Origin: Acidimicrobiia bacterium
GTDB taxonomy: Bacteria; Actinomycetota; Acidimicrobiia; Acidimicrobiales; Bin134
Reading direction: 5' to 3'
NCBI GenBank assembly: GCA_022822905.1
Contig: JAJDYE010000002.1
Coordinates: forward strand, 1 to 64,000
Length of the DNA stretch: 64,000 nt
In this document: positions 40,819-51,149 of the stretch, piece after piece
Numbering within the stretch: position 1 is the stretch's first letter
Layout of the letters: every line of letters begins with the position of its first letter
Notes under the pieces: generated by a model
What the model was told of the DNA's origin: nothing
Seen by the model: only the letters and a program-made list of their open reading frames with translations
The model's database searches: none
Position numbers and translations under genes: made by a program

Positions 40819-41376
40819 TTAGCTTGTTCTTGTGGAGCGGTGGAATCTTGGGGGGGATTGGGTCAGGCGGTCGGGGGCCATGCCCTGTTTGGCCAGCATG
40901 TGGGAGGGCCAGGGGGTGGGGTTGGGGGCGGCGCTGACTATGAGCTCGCCACCGGAGCGGAGCAGGGGAGCGGCGGCACTGATGACCGAGGCTGGTGGGC
41001 CGAAGCTGCGGGCGGTTACCAGATCGGCGCGATCGCGGTATTGCTCGTCTTCGCCGAGGTGCTCAGCGGTCATATGGAGGACATCGACACGCTCCGACCA
41101 GCCGAGACGGGCGCAGTGCAGTTCCAGGAAAGCGGCTCTGGGCAGCGAGGACTCCACCAGCGTCCACTTCGATTGAGGCCAGACCGCGGCCAACACCAAA
41201 GCCGGCAGGCCCCCGCCGCTCCCCAAGTCGACGGCTGCCAATGGAATTGCGGCAACTACTGAGGCAAACCCCAAGGAGTGCTCGATGTGCTGTTCGACGC
41301 CCCGGCCGCCAACCCAGCCCCGCCCCTGAGCTTGGCCGAGTACATCGGCCAGCTTCGCCCGATCAGCACTGTCCAC
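40819..41376 (-). CDS. rsmG: 16S rRNA (guanine-N7) methyltransferase
   Basis: 185 aa from GTG 41376. SAM-dependent methylation of G527 of 16S rRNA. Motif I AAVDLGSGGGLPALVLA, followed by WTLVESSLPRAAFLELHCARLG and DLVTARSFGPPASVISAAAPLL with the catalytic Arg-Ser-Phe. It is slightly shorter than most RsmG. The gene lies in the conserved khpB-rsmG-parA order. Confidence 0.92.
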   Translation of the reverse strand: MDSADRAKLADVLGQAQGRGWVGGRGVEQHIEHSLGFASVVAAIPLAAVDLGSGGGLPALVLAAVWPQSKWTLVESSLPRAAFLELHCARLGWSERVDVLHMTAEHLGEDEQYRDRADLVTARSFGPPASVISAAAPLLRSGGELIVSAAPNPTPWPSHMLAKQGMAPDRLTQSPPRFHRSTRTS

Positions 41377-41391
41377 GTCTATCAGGTCAAG

Positions 41392-42402
41392 TCAGTCAGG
41401 AATGATCACGACCCAGCGGCGAGGCTCCTGGCCTTCGGAGACGGTGTTGACGCCGTCGATCTCGGCGATAACGTCGTGGACTACCTTGCGGTCCGCCGCG
41501 TTCATTGGCTCGAGAGGACGCTCAGCGCCGGTGTCCCTGACTTCCGAGGCAATTTTCTCACAGAAGGACTCCAGAGCCGCCCGCCGACGCTCCCGGTACC
41601 CACCGATGTCAACTCGGATTCGCCCTTCGCAATTCCCGTCCGACTTCCTCTGCACCAACATGCGAGACAAGTCCTCAACCGCTCGCAGTGTGTTTCCCTT
41701 GGGTCCGATTAGCAAGCCCACGCCCTGGATGTTCTCCACCCTCATTTCCATGGTCTCATCGTCTACCCGCTCCGCGGACACCCCGGCGTCTAGCTCGAAG
41801 GCATCCAACAGCCCGTCGAGAAACTCCACTACCAGGGTGCTCTGCTCTTCCAAGCTCATCGCATCTTCCATTGGTTTGCTCTCTCTCACTTTTTTCCTCT
41901 CTTGGACATTGTTTGGACGGCTCTCTCGAGCCCCCCTGTTGTTCTTATTAGAATTCTGAGACTTCCTCTGCTCCTGGCGTGAAGCTTGATCGCCAGCCGA
42001 CGCTCGGGGATCCCGTTTCTGGCCTTGACCGCCCCGGCTGTTGTCTCCTTGATTGGCCCGATTCCTGTCTTGCCTCAAATTACCCCGCTCAGGATTGCGG
42101 TTCCGATTCCCCCCTCTATCTCTGTTCTGGGCCCGATCTCTGTTCTGGGATGGCCGGCGACCGCCATTTCGACCCCGGTCTTTATTGTTGGACGGACGGC
42201 GGTTTCGATTCCTTTTCTCGCGCGGCAGCACGGGGCGAACTCGCGCTCTGATCCGAGCCTCCGTCTTTCGAAATCCCAAGAGTGCAGACTTGGGCTCATC
42301 GACAACGGAGAACTCGGCTTCGCTGCGGTCCACTCCCAACCGATCCAGAGCTGCTTCCTCCGCTTGGGCAATGGTCTTGCCGGTGACTTCGAGCCACTCC
42401 AT
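41392..42402 (-). CDS. khpB: RNA-binding protein KhpB (Jag/EloR) with long disordered linker
   Basis: 336 aa. The Jag-N domain (MEWLEVTGKTIAQAEEAALDRL) is followed by ~110 residues very rich in Arg, Asn, Asp and Gly (residues ~65-175, for example NRDRAQNRDRGGNRNRNPER). Then come a KH domain with the GxxG loop (LLIGPKGNTLRAVEDLSRML) and an R3H domain (ERPLEPMNAADRKVVHDVI). KhpB binds RNA together with KhpA and influences cell elongation. The disordered linker is longer than usual and resembles phase-separating RNA-binding regions. The stop is 2 bp before the yidC frame in the conserved order. Confidence 0.92.
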   Translation of the reverse strand: MEWLEVTGKTIAQAEEAALDRLGVDRSEAEFSVVDEPKSALLGFRKTEARIRARVRPVLPREKRNRNRRPSNNKDRGRNGGRRPSQNRDRAQNRDRGGNRNRNPERGNLRQDRNRANQGDNSRGGQGQKRDPRASAGDQASRQEQRKSQNSNKNNRGARESRPNNVQERKKVRESKPMEDAMSLEEQSTLVVEFLDGLLDAFELDAGVSAERVDDETMEMRVENIQGVGLLIGPKGNTLRAVEDLSRMLVQRKSDGNCEGRIRVDIGGYRERRRAALESFCEKIASEVRDTGAERPLEPMNAADRKVVHDVIAEIDGVNTVSEGQEPRRWVVIIPD

Positions 42403-42404
42403 GG

Positions 42405-43613
42405 CTACTTTCTCCTCTTTTTCCGCTGGCGCCGACGATCCGTGGGATGTGACTGTTGACCCTTCTGGGTGGTTCGGCTCGTGTGGCGCTGCTGTGGTCC
42501 TGTGTCTGACGACTTCTTGCTACTGGACTTTGTCCCTGATCCCTTAGCGTCCTTTGCTTTGGCGTCCTTGCTCTCCGCCTCTTTTGCCACCCGAGGCGGC
42601 GTCCGCTGACCAGCGGACGTGGGTGTGGTGCGGCGACTGTCTGGGAGCCTCTTCGGCGGAGTCCTCGATGTGGGCCGCCGACTGCCATGATCCGCCACTG
42701 GCGTGCGAGAGCGGGTCATTGGTCGAGGTTCGGGCTCCACGGGCTCCGAAGGCTCTTCCTCCCCATCGTCCTCGGTGCTTTCGACAAGGGCCTGACGCTC
42801 CTGATGCGGTTTGTAGATGCGACGGGTAATCACTGCTTGCTGCCCGACACGCACGATGTTCGAGCTCACAAAGTACAAGTTCAGACCGGCCGGGAACCCG
42901 ATGGAGATGATCGGCAAGAACCAGGGCATGAGCTTCATGATCATCTGCTGCTGGGGGTTGATCGGCGTATCAGGGTCGCGACGGCCGGCGATCTGACGCT
43001 GCTGGACATAGCTGGTCACACCGATCAGCACGATCAGCAACAAGAACGGCAGCGCGGTGGAAAAGGAGTCTCGGAATGCATCGGTCAGGCTGGCCGACAG
43101 ATCCATGCTCAAGAAGTTCATCTCCGTTGACTCTTCAAGAGCGACTCGCAATTGGGAGTCATCCGCCAAGTACTCCGGGTTGAAGGTCCGCTCGTCGAAA
43201 TTCGGATTGGGTACGTTGTTCTCCCCGAACGGCAGCCGCCAGCCAACGTAAGTCCCTAAATCACTGACTCGTCGTGTCAATCCTCGGATTAGTCGGAAAA
43301 GGACGAAAAATACTGGAAGCTGAGCGAGTATGGGTAGGCAACTGCCCAGAGGATTCACGTTGTTGGCCTGGTAGAGGCGCATCATCTCTTCGTTCATCCG
43401 CTGGCGGTCGCCTTGGTACTGCGCCTGGATCTTCTTGACCTCCGGCTGGAGGGTCTGCATTCGAAGCATCGAACGCGTGGTGTAGAAGGTGAGCGGGGTC
43501 AAAATCAACATCACCGTGAGCGTGAACAGCATGATGGCGATGCCGTAGCTCTCCCCCAGCGTGTAGTAAACCGCCAGCAGCCAGGCGAGACCGTCGAACA
43601 AGGCGTCAAACAC
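42405..43613 (-). CDS. yidC: Membrane protein insertase YidC
   Basis: 402 aa from a GTG start. It inserts membrane proteins alone or with SecYEG. The core has about five helices with the conserved TRSMLRMQTLQPEVKKIQAQY coiled coil, NVNPLGSCLPILAQLPVFFVLF and the C-terminal MPWFLPIISIGFPAGLNLYFVSSN. After the last helix a ~130-residue tail rich in Arg, Lys, Ser, Thr and Pro (ending RRRQRKKRRK) points to ribosome or RNA binding, as in other actinobacterial and mitochondrial homologues. Confidence 0.94.
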   Translation of the reverse strand: MFDALFDGLAWLLAVYYTLGESYGIAIMLFTLTVMLILTPLTFYTTRSMLRMQTLQPEVKKIQAQYQGDRQRMNEEMMRLYQANNVNPLGSCLPILAQLPVFFVLFRLIRGLTRRVSDLGTYVGWRLPFGENNVPNPNFDERTFNPEYLADDSQLRVALEESTEMNFLSMDLSASLTDAFRDSFSTALPFLLLIVLIGVTSYVQQRQIAGRRDPDTPINPQQQMIMKLMPWFLPIISIGFPAGLNLYFVSSNIVRVGQQAVITRRIYKPHQERQALVESTEDDGEEEPSEPVEPEPRPMTRSRTPVADHGSRRPTSRTPPKRLPDSRRTTPTSAGQRTPPRVAKEAESKDAKAKDAKGSGTKSSSKKSSDTGPQQRHTSRTTQKGQQSHPTDRRRQRKKRRK

Positions 43614-43962
43614 GGGTCACCGCCTTGCTGGCCGCGATGCCGGATTCTCGAGAAATCTCAGATGTACCAAGTGGCTGAAGCGTGGGATCTGGAGCCAGTC
43701 GGCCGTTTTCGTCAGGCACGGGATCCCACCCCGATGGCCCCCCAGGCCGACACCGCAGCAGGCGGCGCAGGCCCAGCCAAACTCCCGAGGCCGCACCATG
43801 CACCTCCACCGCTTCCAGCGCATAGTAGGAGCAGCTCGGAACGTACCGACATGGGCTTGGACGATGGTCGGTAGCCCGCTGATATCCCGTGATCAGGCCT
43901 TTGATGGCTCGGGCCGCCATGCTCATCTCCACGCGCCTAGTCCGGCTGTCTACCGAACTCAT
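43606..43962 (-). CDS. yidD: Membrane protein insertion efficiency factor YidD
   Basis: 118 aa from ATG 43962, which overlaps the rnpA stop (ATGA); an internal ATG at 43926 is also possible. The family core IKGLITGYQRATDHRPSPCRYVPSCSYYALEAVEVHG contains the conserved Cys pair, followed by GLRRLLRCRPGGPSGWDPVPD. It is a small amphipathic inner-membrane factor that helps YidC. It overlaps yidC by 8 bp. Confidence 0.88.
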   Translation of the reverse strand: MSSVDSRTRRVEMSMAARAIKGLITGYQRATDHRPSPCRYVPSCSYYALEAVEVHGAASGVWLGLRRLLRCRPGGPSGWDPVPDENGRLAPDPTLQPLGTSEISRESGIAASKAVTRV

Positions 43963-44303
43963 GGCCCAGTTCGCTCCAACTTGGCCAAGCATGTCTCCAG
44001 CGAAACCCGCAGGTCAACGTAGGAAAACTGTGCCGCGCCCCGCTTCGTGCCGATGAGGTAGAGGCCTGCCGGCAAACCACTCGGGCTCTCCCGATCGAGG
44101 CCTCTGACGATCTCCCGCAAGCGCCGGCGGACCTTGTTCCGAATCACCGCAGGGCCCGCCTGGCGAGGCAGTGCGTATGCCACCCGGGCCGCGTTGAGGG
44201 AGGGGTCGGACAGGAACCGAACCCAAAGCAACCCATGGTCAGCACGAACACCATCAGCCCTGAGCCGCGCGAACGCGGAGCGTCCCCGGAGCCGCTCAAT
44301 CAG
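43959..44303 (-). CDS. rnpA: Ribonuclease P protein component
   Basis: 114 aa if translation starts at CTG 44303, which overlaps the rpmH TGA (CTGA) and has AAGAGG 8 nt upstream; ATT 44300 is an alternative. The reading frame before the first conventional start (a TTG at 44231) encodes the conserved N-terminal domain [20 protein letters not shown], so the shorter 90-aa call would lose an essential part. The RNR motif region is [17 protein letters not shown]. The protein assists the RNase P RNA in 5' tRNA processing. Confidence 0.85.
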   Translation of the reverse strand: MIERLRGRSAFARLRADGVRADHGLLWVRFLSDPSLNAARVAYALPRQAGPAVIRNKVRRRLREIVRGLDRESPSGLPAGLYLIGTKRGAAQFSYVDLRVSLETCLAKLERTGP

Positions 44304-44434
44304 GCCGACAGCCTCTTGCGGCCGCGGCGCCGACGAGCATTGATGATCGCCCGCCCACTTCTTGTCATCATCCGATGCCGAAACCCGTGGCGCCGTGCTC
44401 GGCGTTGCACATTCGGCTGATACGTGCGCTTCAC
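44300..44434 (-). CDS. rpmH: 50S ribosomal protein L34
   Basis: 44 aa, beginning with [20 protein letters not shown] and ending [11 protein letters not shown], the full L34 signature. It starts at GTG 44434 behind a GGAGGAAG ribosome site. It is the first gene of the conserved rpmH-rnpA-yidD-yidC-khpB-rsmG run leading away from dnaA. It is below the length limit of ordinary ORF lists. Confidence 0.96.
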   Translation of the reverse strand: MKRTYQPNVQRRARRHGFRHRMMTRSGRAIINARRRRGRKRLSA

Positions 44435-44509
44435 AACTTCCTCCAAGGCCGGGGTGCCGTCGTCGTGGGACCGCCCTACAAGCGCCTCCCGTTTCCCGGC
44501 GTCTTCCCT

Positions 44510-44539
44510 ACGCTACGGCCTTGCCCAGGGCCACGACAA
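44510..44539 (-). promoter_or_regulatory. Possible rpmH promoter
   Basis: On the minus strand TTGTCG (44539-44534), an 18-nt spacer and TAGCGT (44515-44510) form a plausible sigma-A promoter ~75 nt upstream of the rpmH start. It is assigned by motif and place only. Confidence 0.35.
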
Positions 44540-44719
44540 CCAATGCCGCGGACACCGCCACAATTGCCACCTGAGCGACAATGACAACTATTTCAACACA
44601 AGCCTCTGACCTGCGAAAACTACCCAGACGCCCGTGCACGAATAGATAAGAGGTGCTACAGTCCTGAATTCCAGTCGAGGCGGTGCCAACTTGGTTGGGC
44701 AAAGCAATAGGACCGCAAG

Positions 44720-44750
44720 TTATCCACAGCTTATGCACATTTGTGGATAC
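44720..44750. promoter_or_regulatory. DnaA box cluster upstream of dnaA
   Basis: TTATCCACA (44720-44728) is a perfect consensus DnaA box. TTATGCACA (44731-44739) has one mismatch. TGTGGATAC (44742-44750) is an opposite-strand box with one mismatch. They sit 32-62 bp before the dnaA start, so they suit DnaA autoregulation and may be part of a bipartite origin. Confidence 0.8.
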
Positions 44751-44781
44751 TGCATGTCATTTTTTTGGAGTTGCCAACAAA

Positions 44782-46161
44782 ATGGTGTCTGCAACATTTC
44801 TCTGGTCTTCCTTCGAAAGCAGCATTCGCGCTCAAGTTCCTGATGCCGTCTGGCAATCGACTTTCAATCCGGCAAAAGCAACCTCTCTTGAGGAAGACAT
44901 TCTCGAATTAACCGTTCCAAGCACCATCATCAAAGACCGCCTCGAAGGTGAGTACTTTGAGGTCTTGAGAAACGCGCTAGCTAGTTCGAATGCCACTCAT
45001 ATCACACTGAAGATCAGCACGGAGCGAGATTCGAGCGATGACGATGACCACGTCTCCGTTGCTTCTCCACCTGTGGCCATGCCAGAAATGGCAAGCTCTA
45101 CTCCAATACGTCGAACAACGACTGCCCTTCATCCGAACTATGTATTCGACAAGTTTGTCACAGGTCCATCCAATCGGTTTGCCCTAGCAGCTGCCCTTTC
45201 GGTGGCTGAAACCCCTGGTAAATCGTACAATCCGCTCTTCATCCATGGTCACGCCGGCCTTGGCAAAACGCATTTGCTCCAAGCCATCGGTCATTATGTC
45301 AAAAGCCACTACATTGACGATCAGCGTCATCCAATCAAGCGAATAGTCTATGTCTCCACTGAAACTTTTCTCAATCAATTTGTAGATGCAATCCGAACAA
45401 ACACTCGAAGTGAATTCAAGAAAATCTATAGAGACGTGGACGTGCTTCTCGTCGATGACATTCAGTTCCTTGAAGGCAAAGAAGGTCTTCAAGAAGAGTT
45501 CTTTCACACTTTCAACTCTCTGCATGAAGTGAACAAGCAGATTGTTCTAACGAGTGATCGACCGCCAGATGCCATAGCAACACTTGAAGACCGGATGACA
45601 AGCCGGTTCAAGATGGGCTTGCTTACAGATATTCAGCCTCCCGACATTGAAACTCGGTTGGCAATTCTCCGAAAGAAAGCTGAGCAATCCAATTTCGCTA
45701 TCAACGATGACGTTCTCACATTCATCGCCAGTAATATCAAGGACAACATTCGGGAACTAGAAGGAGCCCTTACTCGAGTTACAGCATATGCCAGCTTTAA
45801 CGATAAGCATCTTGACCTTGAACTGGCTCAATTCATTCTTCGAGACATCACGACGCGCCGTGAGCCACAGCCGGTGACGGCCGACGTGATCTTGAAGGCG
45901 ACTGCTGACCTGTTCGCGCTTAGTGTGGACGACATTGTGGGCCCTCGACGGCAGCGGCCCCTGGTAAAGGCTCGACAGGTCTCAATGTACGTATTTCGAG
46001 AGCTGACCGAACTCAGTTACCCCGACATTGCACGCGTCTTTGGAGGTCGAGACCACACCACAGCCATTCACGCGGTGCAGAAGATCACGAAGCAGATGGC
46101 CGAGCAGCCGGAGACGTTCAACCAGATCAATGAACTCATTCAAAAGATCAAGAATGCCTGA
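44782..46161 (+). CDS. dnaA: Chromosomal replication initiator DnaA
   Basis: 459 aa from ATG 44782; a longer in-frame start upstream would translate through the DnaA boxes. Domain I (FLWSSFESSIRAQVPDAVWQSTF), a short variable domain II, the AAA+ domain III with Walker A HGHAGLGKTHLLQAIG and Walker B LLVDDIQFLEGKEG, and domain IV with the DnaA-box reader FGGRDHTTAIHAVQKI. Base composition is much lower in GC than neighbouring genes through domain III, then turns GC-rich at about 45855, at the start of domain IV. Confidence 0.97.
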   Translation: MVSATFLWSSFESSIRAQVPDAVWQSTFNPAKATSLEEDILELTVPSTIIKDRLEGEYFEVLRNALASSNATHITLKISTERDSSDDDDHVSVASPPVAMPEMASSTPIRRTTTALHPNYVFDKFVTGPSNRFALAAALSVAETPGKSYNPLFIHGHAGLGKTHLLQAIGHYVKSHYIDDQRHPIKRIVYVSTETFLNQFVDAIRTNTRSEFKKIYRDVDVLLVDDIQFLEGKEGLQEEFFHTFNSLHEVNKQIVLTSDRPPDAIATLEDRMTSRFKMGLLTDIQPPDIETRLAILRKKAEQSNFAINDDVLTFIASNIKDNIRELEGALTRVTAYASFNDKHLDLELAQFILRDITTRREPQPVTADVILKATADLFALSVDDIVGPRRQRPLVKARQVSMYVFRELTELSYPDIARVFGGRDHTTAIHAVQKITKQMAEQPETFNQINELIQKIKNA

Positions 46162-46401
46162 ACCCAAGCAATGGGGAACGCAAGTGGAGCAACTTGGGGA
46201 AAGACCATGCTCGGCTGGGGATAGCAGCCGCATCCTCCACAGGGAGTCTGCATCCACGGCGAACAATCCACTCGCCTGGGGAAACAAAAGGAAAAGTAAA
46301 TCCTATCTGAGCAGGGGAAATGATGTCTTTCCACATTTCCACCCACCTACTGCTGCTAGCAGTATTTATTGATACAAAGACAGGTAGAAAGCGAGCAGTC
46401 T
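46162..46401. other. Probable oriC (dnaA-dnaN intergenic region)
   Basis: This 240-bp gap is the usual oriC location in actinobacteria. It carries five copies of a (T/A)GGGGA(A/T)-type motif (46172, 46195, 46216, 46277, 46313), whose reverse complement (for example CTATCCCCA) differs from the DnaA box at two or three positions. CTTTCCACA (46327-46335) is a 7-of-9 box. An AT-rich stretch with TATTTATTGATACAAAG lies before dnaN. Confidence 0.6.
46349..46363. repeat. Small hairpin followed by AT-rich tract in oriC region
   Basis: ACTGCT-GCT-AGCAGT followed by ATTTATT. It could be a weak terminator for dnaA or part of the unwinding region upstream of dnaN. Confidence 0.4.
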
Positions 46402-47496
46402 GTGAAATTCCGATGTGAACGGGACACCCTCCTAGATGCATTGATGGTGACGGGCAGAGCAGCCGGGACCCGAGGCGGGTTCCATCTCGTGCTTTCCGGG
46501 GTTCATATGACCTTGGAGGGTGATGAGCTCACCCTTACTGCGACTGACAGGGAGTTGACGATTACCAACCGATTGGAGGTGGCTGGTGACGGCGACGGCA
46601 CCGCAGTGGTTACTTCTCGGCTGGCCAGTGAGGTGGTTCGCTCTTTGGATGCTGGAGCGGTGAATGTGACGGTGGACACGGAAGGCATTCATATTGATTC
46701 AGCTCGCTCCAAGTTTTCGTTGCAGACGATGGGAGCAGAGGATTTCCCGCAGGTGGAGGCTTTGGCGAGCGATCCGGTGGTACTGGAAGCCGAGGGATTG
46801 CTGACTGCTCTGCGTCAAGTTGTAAAGGGAGCGTCGGCGGATGAGTCTCGTCCGGTGTTGACCGGCGTGTTGTTGTCGGCGGAGCAGGAGGGTCTCCGAC
46901 TGGTGACAACGGATTCCTATCGGTTGGCTTTGTGTGATCTGCCCGGTTTGGAGGTTCTCGGGTCTGATCAGAGTGTTCTGGTGCCGTCAAGAGCACTTCA
47001 AGAGGTGATCCGCCTGCTTCCCGACGTAGAGGAGGTGAGTGTGCGATTCAACGATCGTGAGGCTTCCTTTGGCTTGGGGGCGATAACGGTGACTACCAGG
47101 CTGATTGAAGGGGAATTTCCCAGCTACCAGGGGCTGATACCGACTCATCAGCCAAACCGCCTCACCGTGAGCAGGGAGGGCTTCATCAACGCGGTGCGAA
47201 GGGTCCGTCTCATGGCCCAAGATTCGACTCCAATCCGAATGGATATGTCATCAGCCGGACTGGAGCTATCGGCAACGACCCAAGACGTGGGCGAAGCGAC
47301 CGAACAGCTGGACGCCGTCTTCGAGGGGGAGGACCTCACAGTGGCCTTCAATCCCGAGTATCTGCTGGACGGGGCAGAGGCGGCTCCAGGCGAGGAGATC
47401 GTGCTGAACACTGTGGATGCCTTAAAGCCGGCGGTGATCCGCACACCCGAGACCGAGCAGTTCCTGTATTTGCTCATGCCTGTTCGCATCAGCTGA
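46402..47496 (+). CDS. dnaN: DNA polymerase III sliding clamp (beta subunit)
   Basis: 364 aa from GTG 46402, which gives the canonical KFRCERDTLLDAL N-terminus; an earlier in-frame start adds unconserved residues. Three clamp domains are visible, ending in the typical LYLLMPVRIS. VVKGASADESRPVLTGVLL and GEFPSYQGLIP are conserved clamp segments. It forms the dimeric ring that tethers polymerase to DNA. It follows the probable oriC and precedes recF. Confidence 0.95.
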   Translation: MKFRCERDTLLDALMVTGRAAGTRGGFHLVLSGVHMTLEGDELTLTATDRELTITNRLEVAGDGDGTAVVTSRLASEVVRSLDAGAVNVTVDTEGIHIDSARSKFSLQTMGAEDFPQVEALASDPVVLEAEGLLTALRQVVKGASADESRPVLTGVLLSAEQEGLRLVTTDSYRLALCDLPGLEVLGSDQSVLVPSRALQEVIRLLPDVEEVSVRFNDREASFGLGAITVTTRLIEGEFPSYQGLIPTHQPNRLTVSREGFINAVRRVRLMAQDSTPIRMDMSSAGLELSATTQDVGEATEQLDAVFEGEDLTVAFNPEYLLDGAEAAPGEEIVLNTVDALKPAVIRTPETEQFLYLLMPVRIS

Positions 47497-47523
47497 GCCC
47501 CGCTTGCGTCAATTGGACAGCGC

Positions 47524-48609
47524 GTGCGCCTTCGACGGCTCTGGCTAGCGGATTTTCGCAACTATTCCCATCTCGATCTGGAGCTGCCTGCGGGAACCAG
47601 CCTGTTTGTGGGACTCAACGGCGAGGGCAAGACCAATCTTCTGGAGGCCGCCTATTACCTGGCCACGATGTCGTCGTTTCGTGTCAAAGCCGCAGGCTCG
47701 ATGATCCGGACTGGGGCAGACGTCACCGAGGCGGTGGTGCGAGGGGAGATGGTTGACGACCAGCGGGAAATTCTGCTTGAGGCCGCGCTCAGATCCACCG
47801 GTCGCTCTCAGTTCCAGGTCAACCGCCAAAAGGTGCGTCGCCGAGAACTGCTGGGTCTTGTTCCCGTGTCTGTTTTCATGCCTGACGATCTGGCGCTGCT
47901 CAAGGGCGGGCCTGGGGAGCGGCGCCGATTCATTGACGATGCACTGAGCCAGATCGACCCTCGCCTCGATGCGGCTAGGGGGGACTTGGAGAGCATCTTG
48001 CGCCAGCGGAACGCCCTGCTGCGCCAATCAGGAGGCCAACTCAGCTCAGAGGTGGCGGTGACACTGGACGTGTGGGACGAAAAACTTGCCGATGTGGGGG
48101 AGCGGCTGGCCGATGCCCGAAGGAACCTGGTGGCAAACCTCGAGCCCAAGATGGCTGCGGCCTATGAAGACATTGCGGTCAAGCCGACACCCGTGAGCTT
48201 GACTTACGAGTCAGTTTGGTCACCCGGAGAGCTGAGCGAGGCCTTGGGCCGGGTCCGACGAGAAGACCTCCGCCGAGGGGCAACCACAGTGGGCCCTCAC
48301 CGGGACGACGTGTTCGTGGCTCTTGCCGGCCAGCCGGCTCGCACGCACGCTTCCCAAGGCGAGCAGCGATCGCTGGCGTTGGCGCTGCGGTTGGCCGTAC
48401 ACCGGGAGTTGGCGGAAACGGCTGGTCAGTTTCCCCTGCTGTTGTTGGACGACGTGTTCTCGGAACTGGACCCGGAGAGATCGAAGGGTGTTCTAGAAGC
48501 ACTGCAATCTGAACAGACGCTGTTGACCACGGCCGGCACACTGCCGTCTGATCTCACGTACAACGCCCGATTTCGAGTAGTGGGCGGCCAAGTCATCCGT
48601 GAGACGTAA
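47524..48609 (+). CDS. recF: DNA replication and repair protein RecF
   Basis: 361 aa from GTG 47524. SMC-like ATPase that loads RecA at gaps. N-terminal LRRLWLADFRNYSHLDLELP, Walker A GLNGEGKTNLLEAAYYLATM, signature-like THASQGEQRSLALALRLA and Walker B PLLLLDDVFSELDPERSKGV are present. It overlaps the DUF721 gene by 11 bp. Confidence 0.95.
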   Translation: MRLRRLWLADFRNYSHLDLELPAGTSLFVGLNGEGKTNLLEAAYYLATMSSFRVKAAGSMIRTGADVTEAVVRGEMVDDQREILLEAALRSTGRSQFQVNRQKVRRRELLGLVPVSVFMPDDLALLKGGPGERRRFIDDALSQIDPRLDAARGDLESILRQRNALLRQSGGQLSSEVAVTLDVWDEKLADVGERLADARRNLVANLEPKMAAAYEDIAVKPTPVSLTYESVWSPGELSEALGRVRREDLRRGATTVGPHRDDVFVALAGQPARTHASQGEQRSLALALRLAVHRELAETAGQFPLLLLDDVFSELDPERSKGVLEALQSEQTLLTTAGTLPSDLTYNARFRVVGGQVIRET

Positions 48610-48964
48610 CGTTTGCGACCACGGAATGAGGCAGACTGAGGCGATGGGGTGGGAACCCTTGCCCAATCGGTCGGGACCCAGACGGCTGAGCGAGGCGCTT
48701 GATCAGGTTGCCTCGCGGCTGAAGGTGCCGCGGTCCCAGGTGCTGAAGATGGTCTTTGCCGCGTGGGAGGATCTGGTCGGCTCGGTGATGGCGGCCCACT
48801 CGTCGCCGGTGCGACTGGTGGACGGAGAGCTGGTGGTAGCCGTGGATGACCCTGCATGGGCCACCGAAATGAGGTTTTTCAGCACTGAGCTCATCGGTCG
48901 AATCAACGCCATTGCGAAGGAAGAAGCGGTCACATCTCTGACTGTCAGAGTCCGCCCTGGATGA
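48599..48964 (+). CDS. DUF721 (DciA-like) protein
   Basis: 121 aa from GTG 48599 overlapping recF; ATG 48626 and ATG 48644 are alternatives. The DUF721 core is LSEALDQVASRLKVPRSQVLKMVFAAWEDLVGSVMAAHSSPVRLVDGELVV, followed by DPAWATEMRFFSTELIGRINA. The fold is KH-like and related to DciA, which helps load replicative helicase. The recF-DUF721-gyrB order equals Rv0003-Rv0004-Rv0005 in M. tuberculosis. Confidence 0.88.
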   Translation: MRRNVCDHGMRQTEAMGWEPLPNRSGPRRLSEALDQVASRLKVPRSQVLKMVFAAWEDLVGSVMAAHSSPVRLVDGELVVAVDDPAWATEMRFFSTELIGRINAIAKEEAVTSLTVRVRPG

Positions 48965-49139
48965 TTGGCGCAGAAGGCCGGCAACAGGCTCTCCGGTGAG
49001 TCAAATGGACACTCAAAACTGGTAGAATTTCCCTATCGGAGGCAGTGCATTCAGCTGGTTTGATCGCGAGGCGAACGAACCCGCAAGAACGACCGTCCTA
49101 CCCGCCCATATAGCCCGTCTAGCAGGGCAGAAAAGCTAG

Positions 49140-51134
<1,995 letters not shown>

Positions 51135-51149
51135 GCGCAAAGGACTCCT

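Larger units (their letters stand above)
44435..44781. other. rpmH-dnaA intergenic region
   Basis: This 347-bp gap has no gene. The left part holds the likely rpmH promoter. The middle contains TACAGT around 44655-44660, a -10-like sequence that could serve dnaA. The right end holds DnaA boxes (44720-44750), an AT-rich tract (TGTCATTTTTTTGG) and the GGAG ribosome site of dnaA, which is rather far (about 11 nt) from the chosen ATG. Confidence 0.6.
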
